DNA of 64,000 nt from Winogradskyella undariae (GTDB taxonomy: Bacteria; Bacteroidota; Bacteroidia; Flavobacteriales; Flavobacteriaceae): NCBI RefSeq assembly GCF_013285155.1, contig NZ_JABTEL010000007.1, forward strand, positions 1-64,000, in the 5' to 3' direction. The notes beneath the pieces are model-generated. The model did not search any database, had not been told where the DNA came from, and worked only from the letters and a program-made list of their open reading frames with translations. Both the position numbers and the translations under genes were made by a program. Every line of letters begins with the position of its first letter. The first letter of the stretch is position 1. This document shows, piece by piece, positions 16,863 through 26,300 of this stretch.

Positions 16863-17714
16863 GTGAAAAGATTTTTAAATAAAATTGATTTGTCACAGCA
16901 TATAGATGCTTTGAAGACAAAAGGAAACTCAATAGGATTTGTTCCTACAATGGGTGCGTTACATGAAGGACATGTATCATTAGTTGCTAAAGGTTTAGAT
17001 GAAAACGACTTTGTTGTTGTGAGTATTTTTGTTAACCCTACGCAGTTTGATAACCCCGAAGATCTCGTTACATATCCTAGGAGTGTTGATGCAGATATTG
17101 CATTGTTAAGCGGATTAAGTGATACTAATATTTTAGTTTATACACCCTCTATTGAAGATATTTATGGAGATCAGGCAGTATCTGAATCTTTTAGTTTTGA
17201 TGGTTTAGAGCACGAAATGGAAGGCGCTTTTAGAAAAGGTCATTTTGATGGTGTTGGTACTATTGTAAAGCGTTTGTTTGAAATTGTAAAGCCTGATTAT
17301 GCTTATTTTGGAGAAAAGGATTTTCAGCAATTACAGATTATAAAGAAAATGGTAGAGTTACACCATATACCAGTTAAAGTTATAGGATGTGTGATTCATA
17401 GAGCCGAAGATGGTTTAGCTATGAGTTCTAGAAATGCTAGATTAACACCAGAACACAGAACTGTAGCTCCATTTATTTATAAAATAATTAATACTGCAAA
17501 AGTAAGGTTTGGCACAGAAAGTGCACAAATAGTAACGGAATGGGTTAATGAGCAATTTAAAAAAGAGTCTCTTTTAAAGTTAGAGTATTTTGTGATTGCT
17601 GATGTAGCGACCTTAAAGCCGGTAAAAGAAAAATCAACAGAAAAGACATATAGAGCATTTATAGCGGTATATGCAGGTGATATTAGATTAATAGATAATA
17701 TCGCTTTAAATTAA
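16863..17714 (+). CDS. panC: Pantothenate synthetase
   Basis: It condenses pantoate and beta-alanine with ATP to pantothenate, the coenzyme A precursor. The nucleotide-binding motifs are [12 protein letters not shown] (about 27-38) and SSRNARL near 190; FGEKDFQQL is also typical. At 283 residues it is full length. The start must be the GTG at 16863, because the only upstream ATG is out of frame and no internal ATG precedes the active-site motif. It is followed by panD after 13 bp. Confidence 0.96.
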   Translation: MKRFLNKIDLSQHIDALKTKGNSIGFVPTMGALHEGHVSLVAKGLDENDFVVVSIFVNPTQFDNPEDLVTYPRSVDADIALLSGLSDTNILVYTPSIEDIYGDQAVSESFSFDGLEHEMEGAFRKGHFDGVGTIVKRLFEIVKPDYAYFGEKDFQQLQIIKKMVELHHIPVKVIGCVIHRAEDGLAMSSRNARLTPEHRTVAPFIYKIINTAKVRFGTESAQIVTEWVNEQFKKESLLKLEYFVIADVATLKPVKEKSTEKTYRAFIAVYAGDIRLIDNIALN

Positions 17715-17715
17715 T

Positions 17716-17723
17716 TACTTTTG
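17716..17723 (+). promoter_or_regulatory. Internal -7 promoter element of panD
   Basis: TACTTTTG matches TAnnTTTG and ends only 4 bp before the panD ATG, so a transcript from here would be leaderless. Since panC stops at 17714, panD may have its own promoter besides operon readthrough. Confidence 0.5.
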
Positions 17724-17727
17724 TAGC

Positions 17728-18078
17728 ATGCAAATTCAAGTTGTAAAATCAAAAATTCATCGTGTAAAAGTTACAGGTGCAGAGCTTAATTATATCGGTA
17801 GTATTACTATCGACGAAGATTTAATGGAAGCAGCAAACATTATACAAGGTGAAAAAGTTCAGATTGTTAACAATAACAATGGTGAACGTTTAGAAACCTA
17901 CTGTATCCCTGGACCACGTAATAGTGGCGAAATTACTCTTAATGGAGCTGCGGCTAGAAAAGTAGCTGTAGGTGATACTCTTATTTTAATTACTTATGGT
18001 ATCATGGATATTGAAGAAGCCAAAGTATTTAAACCTTCTTTAGTATTTCCTGATGAAGCTACCAATCTCTTAAAATAG
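17728..18078 (+). CDS. panD: Aspartate 1-decarboxylase, pyruvoyl-dependent
   Basis: It makes beta-alanine from aspartate for pantothenate synthesis. The proenzyme self-cleaves at Gly24-Ser25 (YIGSITID) to form the pyruvoyl group. The motifs [12 protein letters not shown] and [12 protein letters not shown] are typical. At 116 residues it is full length. It works with PanC, encoded just upstream. Confidence 0.96.
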   Translation: MQIQVVKSKIHRVKVTGAELNYIGSITIDEDLMEAANIIQGEKVQIVNNNNGERLETYCIPGPRNSGEITLNGAAARKVAVGDTLILITYGIMDIEEAKVFKPSLVFPDEATNLLK

Positions 18079-18082
18079 ACTG

Positions 18083-19042
18083 GTGGGTCAACCTAAAACC
18101 ATCCTAAAAGTTGTTTTTCCTTTACTCTTGGGAGTTGGATTGGTGTGGTATTCTTTGTCTAAAATTTCATTATCTACCTTAGTTCAGTATTTTAAAGATG
18201 CTGATTATAGTTGGATTCTCCTTGGCGTATTTTTTGGAGTTTTAAGTCATGCTTCTCGTGCCTATCGTTGGCTTTTTATGGTAGAACCTCTAGGGTTTAA
18301 GCCTCGGTTTGCAAATAGCTTTATGGCTGTATATTCTGCATATCTTATAAATTTCACGATTCCTAGAGCAGGAGAAGTTGCTAGAGCAACCATCTTAACT
18401 AATTATGAAGGGATTCCTTTTGATAAAGGTTTTGGTACTATAGTAGCAGAGCGTATTGCAGATACCATTATGCTTCTTTCTATAGTGGCTATCGCTTTTT
18501 TTTTAGAGTTTGAATTTATATATAATTTTTTTGCAGATAAATTTAATCTTTCCTCTTTAATATTAGTAGGCTTGCTGCTTATTGTAGCGGCTTTAGTCAT
18601 TCTTCTATTTATTACAAAGAGTAGGTCTAAGCTTGCTTTAAAGATTAAATCATTTGTTGTGGGACTTCTAGAAGGTGTGCTTAGTATTTTTAAGATGAAG
18701 AAAAAATGGGCATTTATTGGTCATACTTTATTTATTTGGGTAATGTATGTGCTTATGTTTTATGTTACCAGTAATGCTTTACCAGAATTAAATAACATTA
18801 CATTAACCCCTGTTCTTATAGGTTTTATACTTGCTAGTTTTAGTATTGCAGCAACAAATGGTGGTATTGGTTCTTTTCCAGAAGCTGTTGTTATTGCTTT
18901 TTCTATATTTGGTATTGCAGAAGATCCAAGTAGGGCTTTTGGGTGGATTATGTGGTCTACACAAACCTTAGTTATTATTGTTTTAGGTGGTTTATCGTTA
19001 TTATATTTACCTATTTACAATAGAAAAAATAGAACATTATAA
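18083..19042 (+). CDS. Lysylphosphatidylglycerol synthase-like membrane protein (UPF0104)
   Basis: This 319-residue polytopic inner-membrane protein has about eight hydrophobic segments. The pattern SHASRAYRWLFMVEPLG and FTIPRAGEVARA is typical of the flippase-like domain of MprF/AglD-related proteins. It lacks the cytoplasmic aminoacyl-transferase domain, so it is probably not a lipid-modifying enzyme. It starts with GTG 4 bp after panD and is therefore co-transcribed. Confidence 0.8.
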   Translation: MGQPKTILKVVFPLLLGVGLVWYSLSKISLSTLVQYFKDADYSWILLGVFFGVLSHASRAYRWLFMVEPLGFKPRFANSFMAVYSAYLINFTIPRAGEVARATILTNYEGIPFDKGFGTIVAERIADTIMLLSIVAIAFFLEFEFIYNFFADKFNLSSLILVGLLLIVAALVILLFITKSRSKLALKIKSFVVGLLEGVLSIFKMKKKWAFIGHTLFIWVMYVLMFYVTSNALPELNNITLTPVLIGFILASFSIAATNGGIGSFPEAVVIAFSIFGIAEDPSRAFGWIMWSTQTLVIIVLGGLSLLYLPIYNRKNRTL

Positions 19043-19076
19043 AATATTTTTTACCTTTCTATAAATTTATTAGTCT

Positions 19077-20234
19077 ATGTATACTATAAAGAATTATTTC
19101 ATATTTATTATCATGCTTTTTATAGGCTTACATATCCAGTCTCAAGCTATTTATAAAACTATTGATTCTGATAGGCTTGGTGGATCTCGCGAATTAAAAA
19201 TTCAGTTACCTAGAAATTATAATCCAGAAGAAAAGCATTCTTATCCTTTAATTATTGTTTTAGATGGCGATTATTTATTTGAACCTATTGCGGGTAATAT
19301 AGACTATCAGTCTTATTGGGAAGATATTCCAGATTGTATTGTTGTAGGTGTTAATCAATCAGAGACAAGAGAAGAGGATTTCTTTTATGGTAAAGAAGCT
19401 TTTTTTCCTTTAGAAACCGGAGCTGCATTCTATGAGTTTATTGCTGCTGAATTATTGCCATTTATTGAAGATAACTATAACGCCTCTAACTTTAGAATTG
19501 TTGTAGGGCATGATTTAAGTGCCAACTTTATAAATTATTATTTATTTAAAGACGATCCTATATTTAGAGGATATGTGGCACTAAGTCCAGATTTTGCTCC
19601 AGAAATGATGGGGAGATTAAAAGAACGTTTATCTATATTAGAACATGAAACGTTTTATTATATGGCAACTGCAGATGCCGATATAAGAGCTGTAAGAACA
19701 GCGGTTTTAGAAGCGGATGCTTTATTTACAAGTATAGAAAATGAAAATTTTCTTTATCGATTTGATGATTTTGATGATGCCAATCACTATTCATTAGTTG
19801 GACAAGGAATTCCTAAAGCTTTAAATCAGATTTTTACACTTTTTAAACCAATTAGTGCTAAAGAGTATTCAGAAAAAGTTCTCACTTTTGAAGGGACTCC
19901 GTTTGAGTATTTAACAAAAAAGTATGACGATATTGAACATTTCTACGGTTTTGAGAAAAAATTAATTGAAAACGATATTAGAGCTATTGCCGCAGCGAGT
20001 AATAAAAAAGATGATTCAGAGTCTTTAAAGTCACTTTCTAAATTAGTTAACAAAACCTTTCCTAAATCTATGTTAAGCGCCTATTATTCAGGGTTGTATA
20101 ATGAGAAATATGGAAGCTTAAAAAAAGCATTACTTCTTTATAAGTCGGGTTTACTCTTAGAGCCATCTCAAAGTATTACTAAAGATATTATGCTTGATAA
20201 GATGTATGAAATTCAAGATGAAATAGATAGATAG
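19077..20234 (+). CDS. Secreted alpha/beta hydrolase, Asp at the nucleophile site (1)
   Basis: The signal peptide ends near residue 22 (IQSQA). The alpha/beta-hydrolase core resembles esterases of the Fes/IroE type (LIIVLDGDYLFEP near 60). The nucleophile elbow reads G-H-D146-L-S-A instead of G-H-S-x-G-G, so the expected Ser is Asp. The conserved His237 (NHYSL) is present. The C-terminal part, from about 300, is helical and TPR-like. Haloalkane dehalogenases and epoxide hydrolases use Asp here, so an altered activity or a dead enzyme are both possible. A paralogue follows. Confidence 0.8.
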   Translation: MYTIKNYFIFIIMLFIGLHIQSQAIYKTIDSDRLGGSRELKIQLPRNYNPEEKHSYPLIIVLDGDYLFEPIAGNIDYQSYWEDIPDCIVVGVNQSETREEDFFYGKEAFFPLETGAAFYEFIAAELLPFIEDNYNASNFRIVVGHDLSANFINYYLFKDDPIFRGYVALSPDFAPEMMGRLKERLSILEHETFYYMATADADIRAVRTAVLEADALFTSIENENFLYRFDDFDDANHYSLVGQGIPKALNQIFTLFKPISAKEYSEKVLTFEGTPFEYLTKKYDDIEHFYGFEKKLIENDIRAIAAASNKKDDSESLKSLSKLVNKTFPKSMLSAYYSGLYNEKYGSLKKALLLYKSGLLLEPSQSITKDIMLDKMYEIQDEIDR

Positions 20235-20286
20235 TGTATTTCATCGAAAAAAAGAAACAACTTGACGATTTTTAGTGATAATTGAG

Positions 20287-20294
20287 TATGTTTG
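20287..20294 (+). promoter_or_regulatory. -7 promoter element of the second hydrolase gene
   Basis: TATGTTTG matches TAnnTTTG and overlaps an in-frame upstream ATG. This supports the later ATG at 20321 as the true start. Confidence 0.55.
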
Positions 20295-20320
20295 AATTCC
20301 CGAATTTAAACCTACTTATT

Positions 20321-21499
20321 ATGAGAAAAAATGTTCTTATAGCCCTTGCTTGTCTATTTTGTGCAACTTCTTTTGCTCAAATTACATACCGGACAATTTC
20401 TTCGTCAAAATTGTCTACTGAACGTAAATTAAAAATAAAACTTCCTAAGGATTATGATTCTAAATCGGATCAAAAGTATCCTGTAATTGTTGTATTTGAT
20501 GGTGATTATTTATTTGAACCGGTAGTTGGTCAAGTAGATTTTCAAACTTATTTTGATAATATGCCAGGCTCTATAGTTGTTGGTGTTATGCAAGGTGAGG
20601 ATCGTTTTTATGATGCTTATTATGATCCTGCAACAGGTTTGCCAACAGAATCGGGTTTAAGATTTCACGATTTTATTTCAGAAGAATTATTACCTTATAT
20701 AGATAAAAAATACAACACAAGTAAATTTAGAGTTGCCGTTGGTCACGATACGATGGGGAATTTTATTAATTCGTATTTATTTAAAGAATCACTTGCTTTT
20801 CAGGCCTATGTATGTATTAGTCCAGATTTTGTAGGGTCTTTAAATAATTTCGTGTCAAAACGTTTATCGCTTTTTAAAGATGATATTTTTTATTACATGG
20901 CAACATCAGAAAAAGATATTCCTCAAATACGTGAAAGCATACTTTCTACTAATGAACAAATTAAAACATTAGATAATCAGCACTTAACATATTATTTCGA
21001 TGATTTTAAAAATGAAACTCATTATACTTTAGTAACAGGAGCACTTGCTAGATCTTTTGAAAAGATTTTTGACATTTACAATCCTCTTAGGGAGAAGGAA
21101 CTTGAAGAAAAAGTATTGCCTTATGAAGGAACTTTAGATCGTTATTTAACAGATCGCTATGAGAGAGTAGAAAAATTATTTGGGATTAAAAAAGAAATTA
21201 GTGAGGCTGAAATAGAAAAAGTAGCAAAAGTAGCAGGGCAACGTGAAGATTTAAAATCTCTTGTTAAATTAGGTCACTTAGCTAATAAACTTCACCCAGA
21301 ATCTTTGTTGGGGACTTACTATTTAGCGCAATCTGCTGAAGAATTAGGGAAAACTAAAAAAGCCAAAAAACTTTATGAATCTGCATTAACATTAAACGAT
21401 GTAAGTCATATTAATAGAGATTTCATTTTTTCTAAAATAGATGAGCTTACAGTAACTGATTTAGATGAAGAAAGTGATGAAATTGAAGATGAAGAATAG
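20321..21499 (+). CDS. Secreted alpha/beta hydrolase, Asp at the nucleophile site (2)
   Basis: A tandem paralogue of the previous gene, with a clear signal peptide (MRKNVLIALACLFCATSFAQ). The segment VIVVFDGDYLFEPVVGQ matches its neighbour. The elbow reads G-H-D143-T-M-G, again Asp for Ser, and His234 (THYTL) is kept. A TPR-like helical C-terminus ends in an acidic tail (DLDEESDEIEDEE). The same substitution in two diverged copies argues against a random loss. Confidence 0.8.
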   Translation: MRKNVLIALACLFCATSFAQITYRTISSSKLSTERKLKIKLPKDYDSKSDQKYPVIVVFDGDYLFEPVVGQVDFQTYFDNMPGSIVVGVMQGEDRFYDAYYDPATGLPTESGLRFHDFISEELLPYIDKKYNTSKFRVAVGHDTMGNFINSYLFKESLAFQAYVCISPDFVGSLNNFVSKRLSLFKDDIFYYMATSEKDIPQIRESILSTNEQIKTLDNQHLTYYFDDFKNETHYTLVTGALARSFEKIFDIYNPLREKELEEKVLPYEGTLDRYLTDRYERVEKLFGIKKEISEAEIEKVAKVAGQREDLKSLVKLGHLANKLHPESLLGTYYLAQSAEELGKTKKAKKLYESALTLNDVSHINRDFIFSKIDELTVTDLDEESDEIEDEE

Positions 21500-21700
21500 A
21501 AAACATCAATTCTCTACCGATTATCTATTACAATATTTATACGATAATATTAAATTGTATTTGTTTACTAATTGGCAATCCAGGTTGGCAACACTTAAAA
21601 TTTTAGCAATTGTGAGTTGGTTGAAAGACATCAACTAAAATTGTTTTAATTTAGTCGTTTTAAATTTTAAAAAAGATTCCTGTTATCTAGGGAAGTGAAC

Positions 21701-23059
21701 ATGGCTAAAGTAAAAACAACCTTTTTCTGTCAGAATTGTGGCAGTCAATATGCTAAATGGCAAGGACAATGTACCTCTTGTAAAGAGTGGAACACAATTG
21801 CAGAAGAAGTAATCCAAAAACCTGAGAAGAGCGATTGGAAATCACCAACAACTTCTTCAAAGCGTACTACAAAACCCTTATTAATTAATGAAATTGACAC
21901 CTCTAAAGAGGCGCGTTTAGATATGCGTGATGGTGAATTTAATAGGGTGCTTGGAGGCGGAATGGTATATGGCTCTTTAACACTTTTAGGTGGTGAGCCA
22001 GGAATTGGGAAAAGTACATTATTACTTCAAATAGCCTTAAAATTACAATATAAAACCCTCTATGTTTCTGGTGAAGAAAGCCAAAAGCAGATAAAAATGC
22101 GTGCAGAACGTATCAATCCAATTAGCAGTAATTGCTATATTCTTACCGAAACAAAAACACAAAATATCTTTAAACAGATTGAAGCGTTAGAGCCAGATAT
22201 TGTTATTATCGATTCTATTCAAACGTTGCATAGTGATTATATTGAATCTTCTGCAGGGAGTATTTCTCAAATTAAAGAGTGTACTACCGAACTTATAAAA
22301 TTTGCTAAAGAAACGGCAACTCCTGTTTTATTAATTGGACATATTACGAAAGACGGAAATATAGCAGGACCAAAAATATTAGAACACATGGTAGATACGG
22401 TGCTTCAGTTTGAAGGAGATCGTAATCATGTCTTTAGAATTCTTCGTGCTAATAAAAACAGATTTGGATCTACTAATGAGCTTGGTATTTACGAAATGCA
22501 AGGCTCTGGTTTGCGTGAAGTTTCTAATCCATCCGAAATTTTAATTTCCGAAAAAGATGATGAGCTTTCTGGTAATGCTATTGCGGCAACTCTTGAAGGT
22601 ATGCGGCCTTTAATGATTGAGGTTCAGGCCTTGGTAAGCACAGCGGTTTACGGAACACCACAGCGTTCTGCTACTGGTTTTAATGCAAAGCGTCTTAATA
22701 TGTTGTTGGCTGTTTTAGAAAAGCGAGCAGGATTCCGATTGGGAGCGAAAGATGTTTTTTTAAATATAACAGGTGGTATAACTGTTGATGATCCGGCTAT
22801 TGATTTAGCGGTTGTTGCTTCCATTTTATCCTCTAATGAAGATGTTGCTTTACCAAGAGAATATTGTTTTGCTGCCGAAGTCGGTTTGTCTGGAGAAATC
22901 CGCCCTGTACAACGTGTAGAACAACGCATTCTTGAAGCCGAAAAATTAGGGTTTTCTACTATTTTTGTTTCTAAATATAATAAAATAGCTCTTAAAAATT
23001 CAGTAATTAAAATTCAATTGATCTCTAAGATTGAAGATTTGGTAGGTTTTTTGGTTTAA
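21701..23059 (+). CDS. radA: DNA repair protein RadA (Sms)
   Basis: It is a RecA-like ATPase/helicase that processes recombination intermediates. An N-terminal C4 zinc finger (FFCQNCGSQYAKWQGQC) precedes the Walker A GGEPGIGKSTLL (about 90-101), the RadA signature KNRFG (near 250) and a Lon-protease-like C-terminal domain (GGITVDDPAIDLAV). I chose the ATG at 21701; a GTG at 21695 adds two residues. At 452 residues it is full length. Confidence 0.96.
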   Translation: MAKVKTTFFCQNCGSQYAKWQGQCTSCKEWNTIAEEVIQKPEKSDWKSPTTSSKRTTKPLLINEIDTSKEARLDMRDGEFNRVLGGGMVYGSLTLLGGEPGIGKSTLLLQIALKLQYKTLYVSGEESQKQIKMRAERINPISSNCYILTETKTQNIFKQIEALEPDIVIIDSIQTLHSDYIESSAGSISQIKECTTELIKFAKETATPVLLIGHITKDGNIAGPKILEHMVDTVLQFEGDRNHVFRILRANKNRFGSTNELGIYEMQGSGLREVSNPSEILISEKDDELSGNAIAATLEGMRPLMIEVQALVSTAVYGTPQRSATGFNAKRLNMLLAVLEKRAGFRLGAKDVFLNITGGITVDDPAIDLAVVASILSSNEDVALPREYCFAAEVGLSGEIRPVQRVEQRILEAEKLGFSTIFVSKYNKIALKNSVIKIQLISKIEDLVGFLV

Positions 23060-23325
23060 GTCTTCTTATTTTCGATTTAAAAGGAGCGATTAGTTTTAGG
23101 TGCTTGATTCAAAGTATTCTCTTTTTATTTGTCTATTGATAAATGTTTTTTATATCCGATTAGATTGATTTTTATGCATTTAATCTATGTTATGTGTTTT
23201 TTGTCGAATAAAAAAATGCATTTTGCCGGATAAAAATGCATTTTGTCGTGTTTTTTAATTAATATTGGCATCGGTAAATATGTGCCGATATGTAATTAAT
23301 TGATAATAAACACTTTGTATATATT
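23060..23325. promoter_or_regulatory. Upstream region of the giant adhesin gene with direct repeats
   Basis: AAAAATGCATTTTGCCG (23212-23228) and AAAAATGCATTTTGTCG (23232-23248) are direct repeats 20 bp apart. A third TTTTGTCG lies at 23199-23206. ATCGG...CCGAT follows as an inverted repeat at 23270-23289. The even spacing suggests a multi-site activator or repressor region; the protein that binds is unknown. Confidence 0.45.
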
Positions 23326-26300
23326 ATGTTGACAAAAAACAATTGGAGGCTTTTATTTATGCTTTTTTTTATGTCCTTTGGGACTCATGCTCAGGCTGAT
23401 TATTCTACTTTATCTGATGGTGAAACTGTTATTGTAAAGAATGAGTTTTTTGATTATGGGGTTAATATCAGTACGGGGGGGACTACTTCTCAAGATCCTA
23501 CTTTATCATCAGGTGATTCTTGGGATTTTACAGCAACTGTTAACAATGGACGTATTGATTATTCTAGTGAAAAAGTGGGTTCTTCAGCAAATAGTTTAAG
23601 AATTACAGACTGGTGGAATAATACAGATTACGTAGAGTTTAACGAGGTAAATATATCTAGTGAAACCGATGTTCAGTTCTCTATTGCTTATGCGACTAAC
23701 AATCAATTAGGTAGTGGTGATAAATTAAATTTAATTTATTATTTAGATAATGTCGCTACGACAGTTGTTTTAGTTCAAGGAGGAAATGGTGAGGTGAATT
23801 TTGATTCTTCTTCAAATAATGGAACTTCTCAAAATAACCCTTTTACATTAGATCTACCAGATAATGCTACTTCTTTTAAATTTAAGATAGAATTGGATGC
23901 TGATTCATCTGGAAGTAATGAAATGGTTTATATAGATGATGTGTATTTAACTTCTGGTTCTGCCTCTGGGGATGGAGATTCTGTAGAGAATGATTATTGT
24001 GAGCCCGAAGAAGTTGATAATAGTAATATTTATTTTATATCTAATGTTGATTTAAATGGTATTGATTATACAACGACAGGTGATACAGGAGAGTATTATG
24101 ATTATACAGATATAGGGCAATCAGGAATTTTAAACTTAGGAGAAATACAAACGGGTTCTGTAACTGTTACTCTTAATGATTGGAATGAAAAAAACAACCT
24201 AATATCTTTATGGGTTGATTTTAATCAAAATGGTGATTTTGAAGATGGTGGTGAGTCTTTTGGTTTTCCATTTATAGGGGAGAGCAATGAGACTATGGTT
24301 ATACCAATTAGTTTTTTAGTTCCAGAAGATGCAACTATAGGAGAAACAAGGCTTAGAGTAACTCTAATGGGAGAAGTTTCTTCCTCTCTTGTCTATGATT
24401 CATGTCGTCTTGGTTATAGGTCAGGCGAAATAGAAGATTATAATGTTAATATTTTACAAAGCTATTGTACACCAGATAGTGATTCAGAAGGGACTCATTA
24501 CCTTACTAATGTTACATTAGAGGGGGATACAAGTGATATTGATAGCGACTCTGGAGATGATGGCGGGTATGCAAATTATTTTAGCAATGGTCAGTATGCA
24601 GATTTGTCTATGGGAACTGAATACTCACTTGAGGTTTCTTCGGGTGCTAATACGGAAAATTTGAGTTCTACGGTTTTTATCGATTATAATCAGAATGGTG
24701 TTTTTGATGCTGATGAGAATGTGTCTTTTATAGAAGATATTTATGATAGTGGGAATTCTATGAACTTTACTGTGCCTGTTACAGCCATTGAAGGAGTAAC
24801 GGTAATGCGTGTAGGTATTAAAAATTATTATAGAAATACGGATTACCCTTGCGGTAACAACGATAATGCAGCAGAAGAATTTGAAGACTATAAGGTTTTT
24901 ATTGGTAGTGAGTTAAATACGTCAGATAGGGATGGAGATGGAGTTGCAGATAGTGCAGATGTAGATAGTGATAATGATGGTATACTAGATATAGATGAAG
25001 GTGCTTTATGCGATGAAATAACTCAAAGCCTGTCTTATGAATTTTACGATATAAATGCCTCACCAAGTGTAGGCAATATTCCAACTACGGGAGCCACAGC
25101 AACAGGGAGTGTTTCTGAAATTAATGTAGACAATCTGTGGAATATGGTTACGCCAGGAGAGAGTAATGATTTTGCCATTCGATATACTGGTTATATTACT
25201 ATTAGTTCAGAAGAAACATATACGTTTTATACAAGTTCAGATGATGGTTCTAAATTATTTATTGACGGCAATGAGATCGTTGATAATGATGGGGATCATG
25301 CTTTTCAAGAAAGATCGGGAACTATTACACTAGCTCCGGGGAATTATCCAATTACTATATTATTCTATGAGAGAACTGGAGATGAGACTTTAAATGTGTC
25401 TTATTCTAGTGCAACTATTTCTAAAATGTCTATTCCTTTTACTGTATTGTCAGAAAACAATTGTAAGGATACAGATAGTGATGGAATTCCAGATTATTTA
25501 GATTTAGATTCAGACAATGATGGTATCTTCGATATTGAAGAAGCAGGTAATGGAAATTTAGATACCAACAACGATGGTTTAATTGATAGTAACGATGCTT
25601 CGTTTAACGATGGTAACAATAATGGAGCAGACGATGCAGCGGAAACTACAACACCAATAGATACTTCTGGTGACGGTAATTACGATTTTCAGAATATAGA
25701 TAGTGATGGTGATGGTTGTTATGATGTTATAGAATCGGGTCATGTAGATAGTAATGCAGACGGACAAGTAGATGGTGCGGGCAGTAGTGTTAGTGGGTTA
25801 ATTATAGGTGCTTCAACGGCATACACAGGTACAACTACAAATGTGACTACAGCAATAGAGGTTACTGTAGATGACACAGCTTTAGTGGGTCAGTTGGTCT
25901 TAGCGGGAGTATCTGCAAGTTTTACTGTAACTAACGTAACTGCAACAAGCACAACTGCATTTACAACAGGGGGTTTGCCAGATTATTCAAATAGTCCCAC
26001 AGATGTAAGTACAGCTTTAATATACCAATGGCAGTTAAATGGTGTTAATTTAACTGACGGAGGTATTTATACAGGTGTCACATCAGTTAGTTTAAACATT
26101 TCAGATGTTACAGGATTAGATGGTAGTGTATACACTTTAGTAGTGACACATGCGGATAATTTATGTGTTCAAATTGAAAACAGTGCCACTCTTAATTTAG
26201 ATGTAGATACGGATGGTGATGGTATAGGGGATGCTACAGATTTAGATAGTGATAATGATGGTATAACAAATGTAGATGAAGGTGTTGTATGCGATGAAAT

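Noticed and set aside
21597..21642. AATTTTAG/CTAAAATT inverted repeat before radA
   Set aside because: The 28-bp spacing and AT-rich arms make chance pairing likely; no promoter box lies with it.
23212..23248. Possible CRISPR repeats
   Set aside because: Only two copies separated by 3 bp, with no spacers and no cas genes; better read as regulatory direct repeats.
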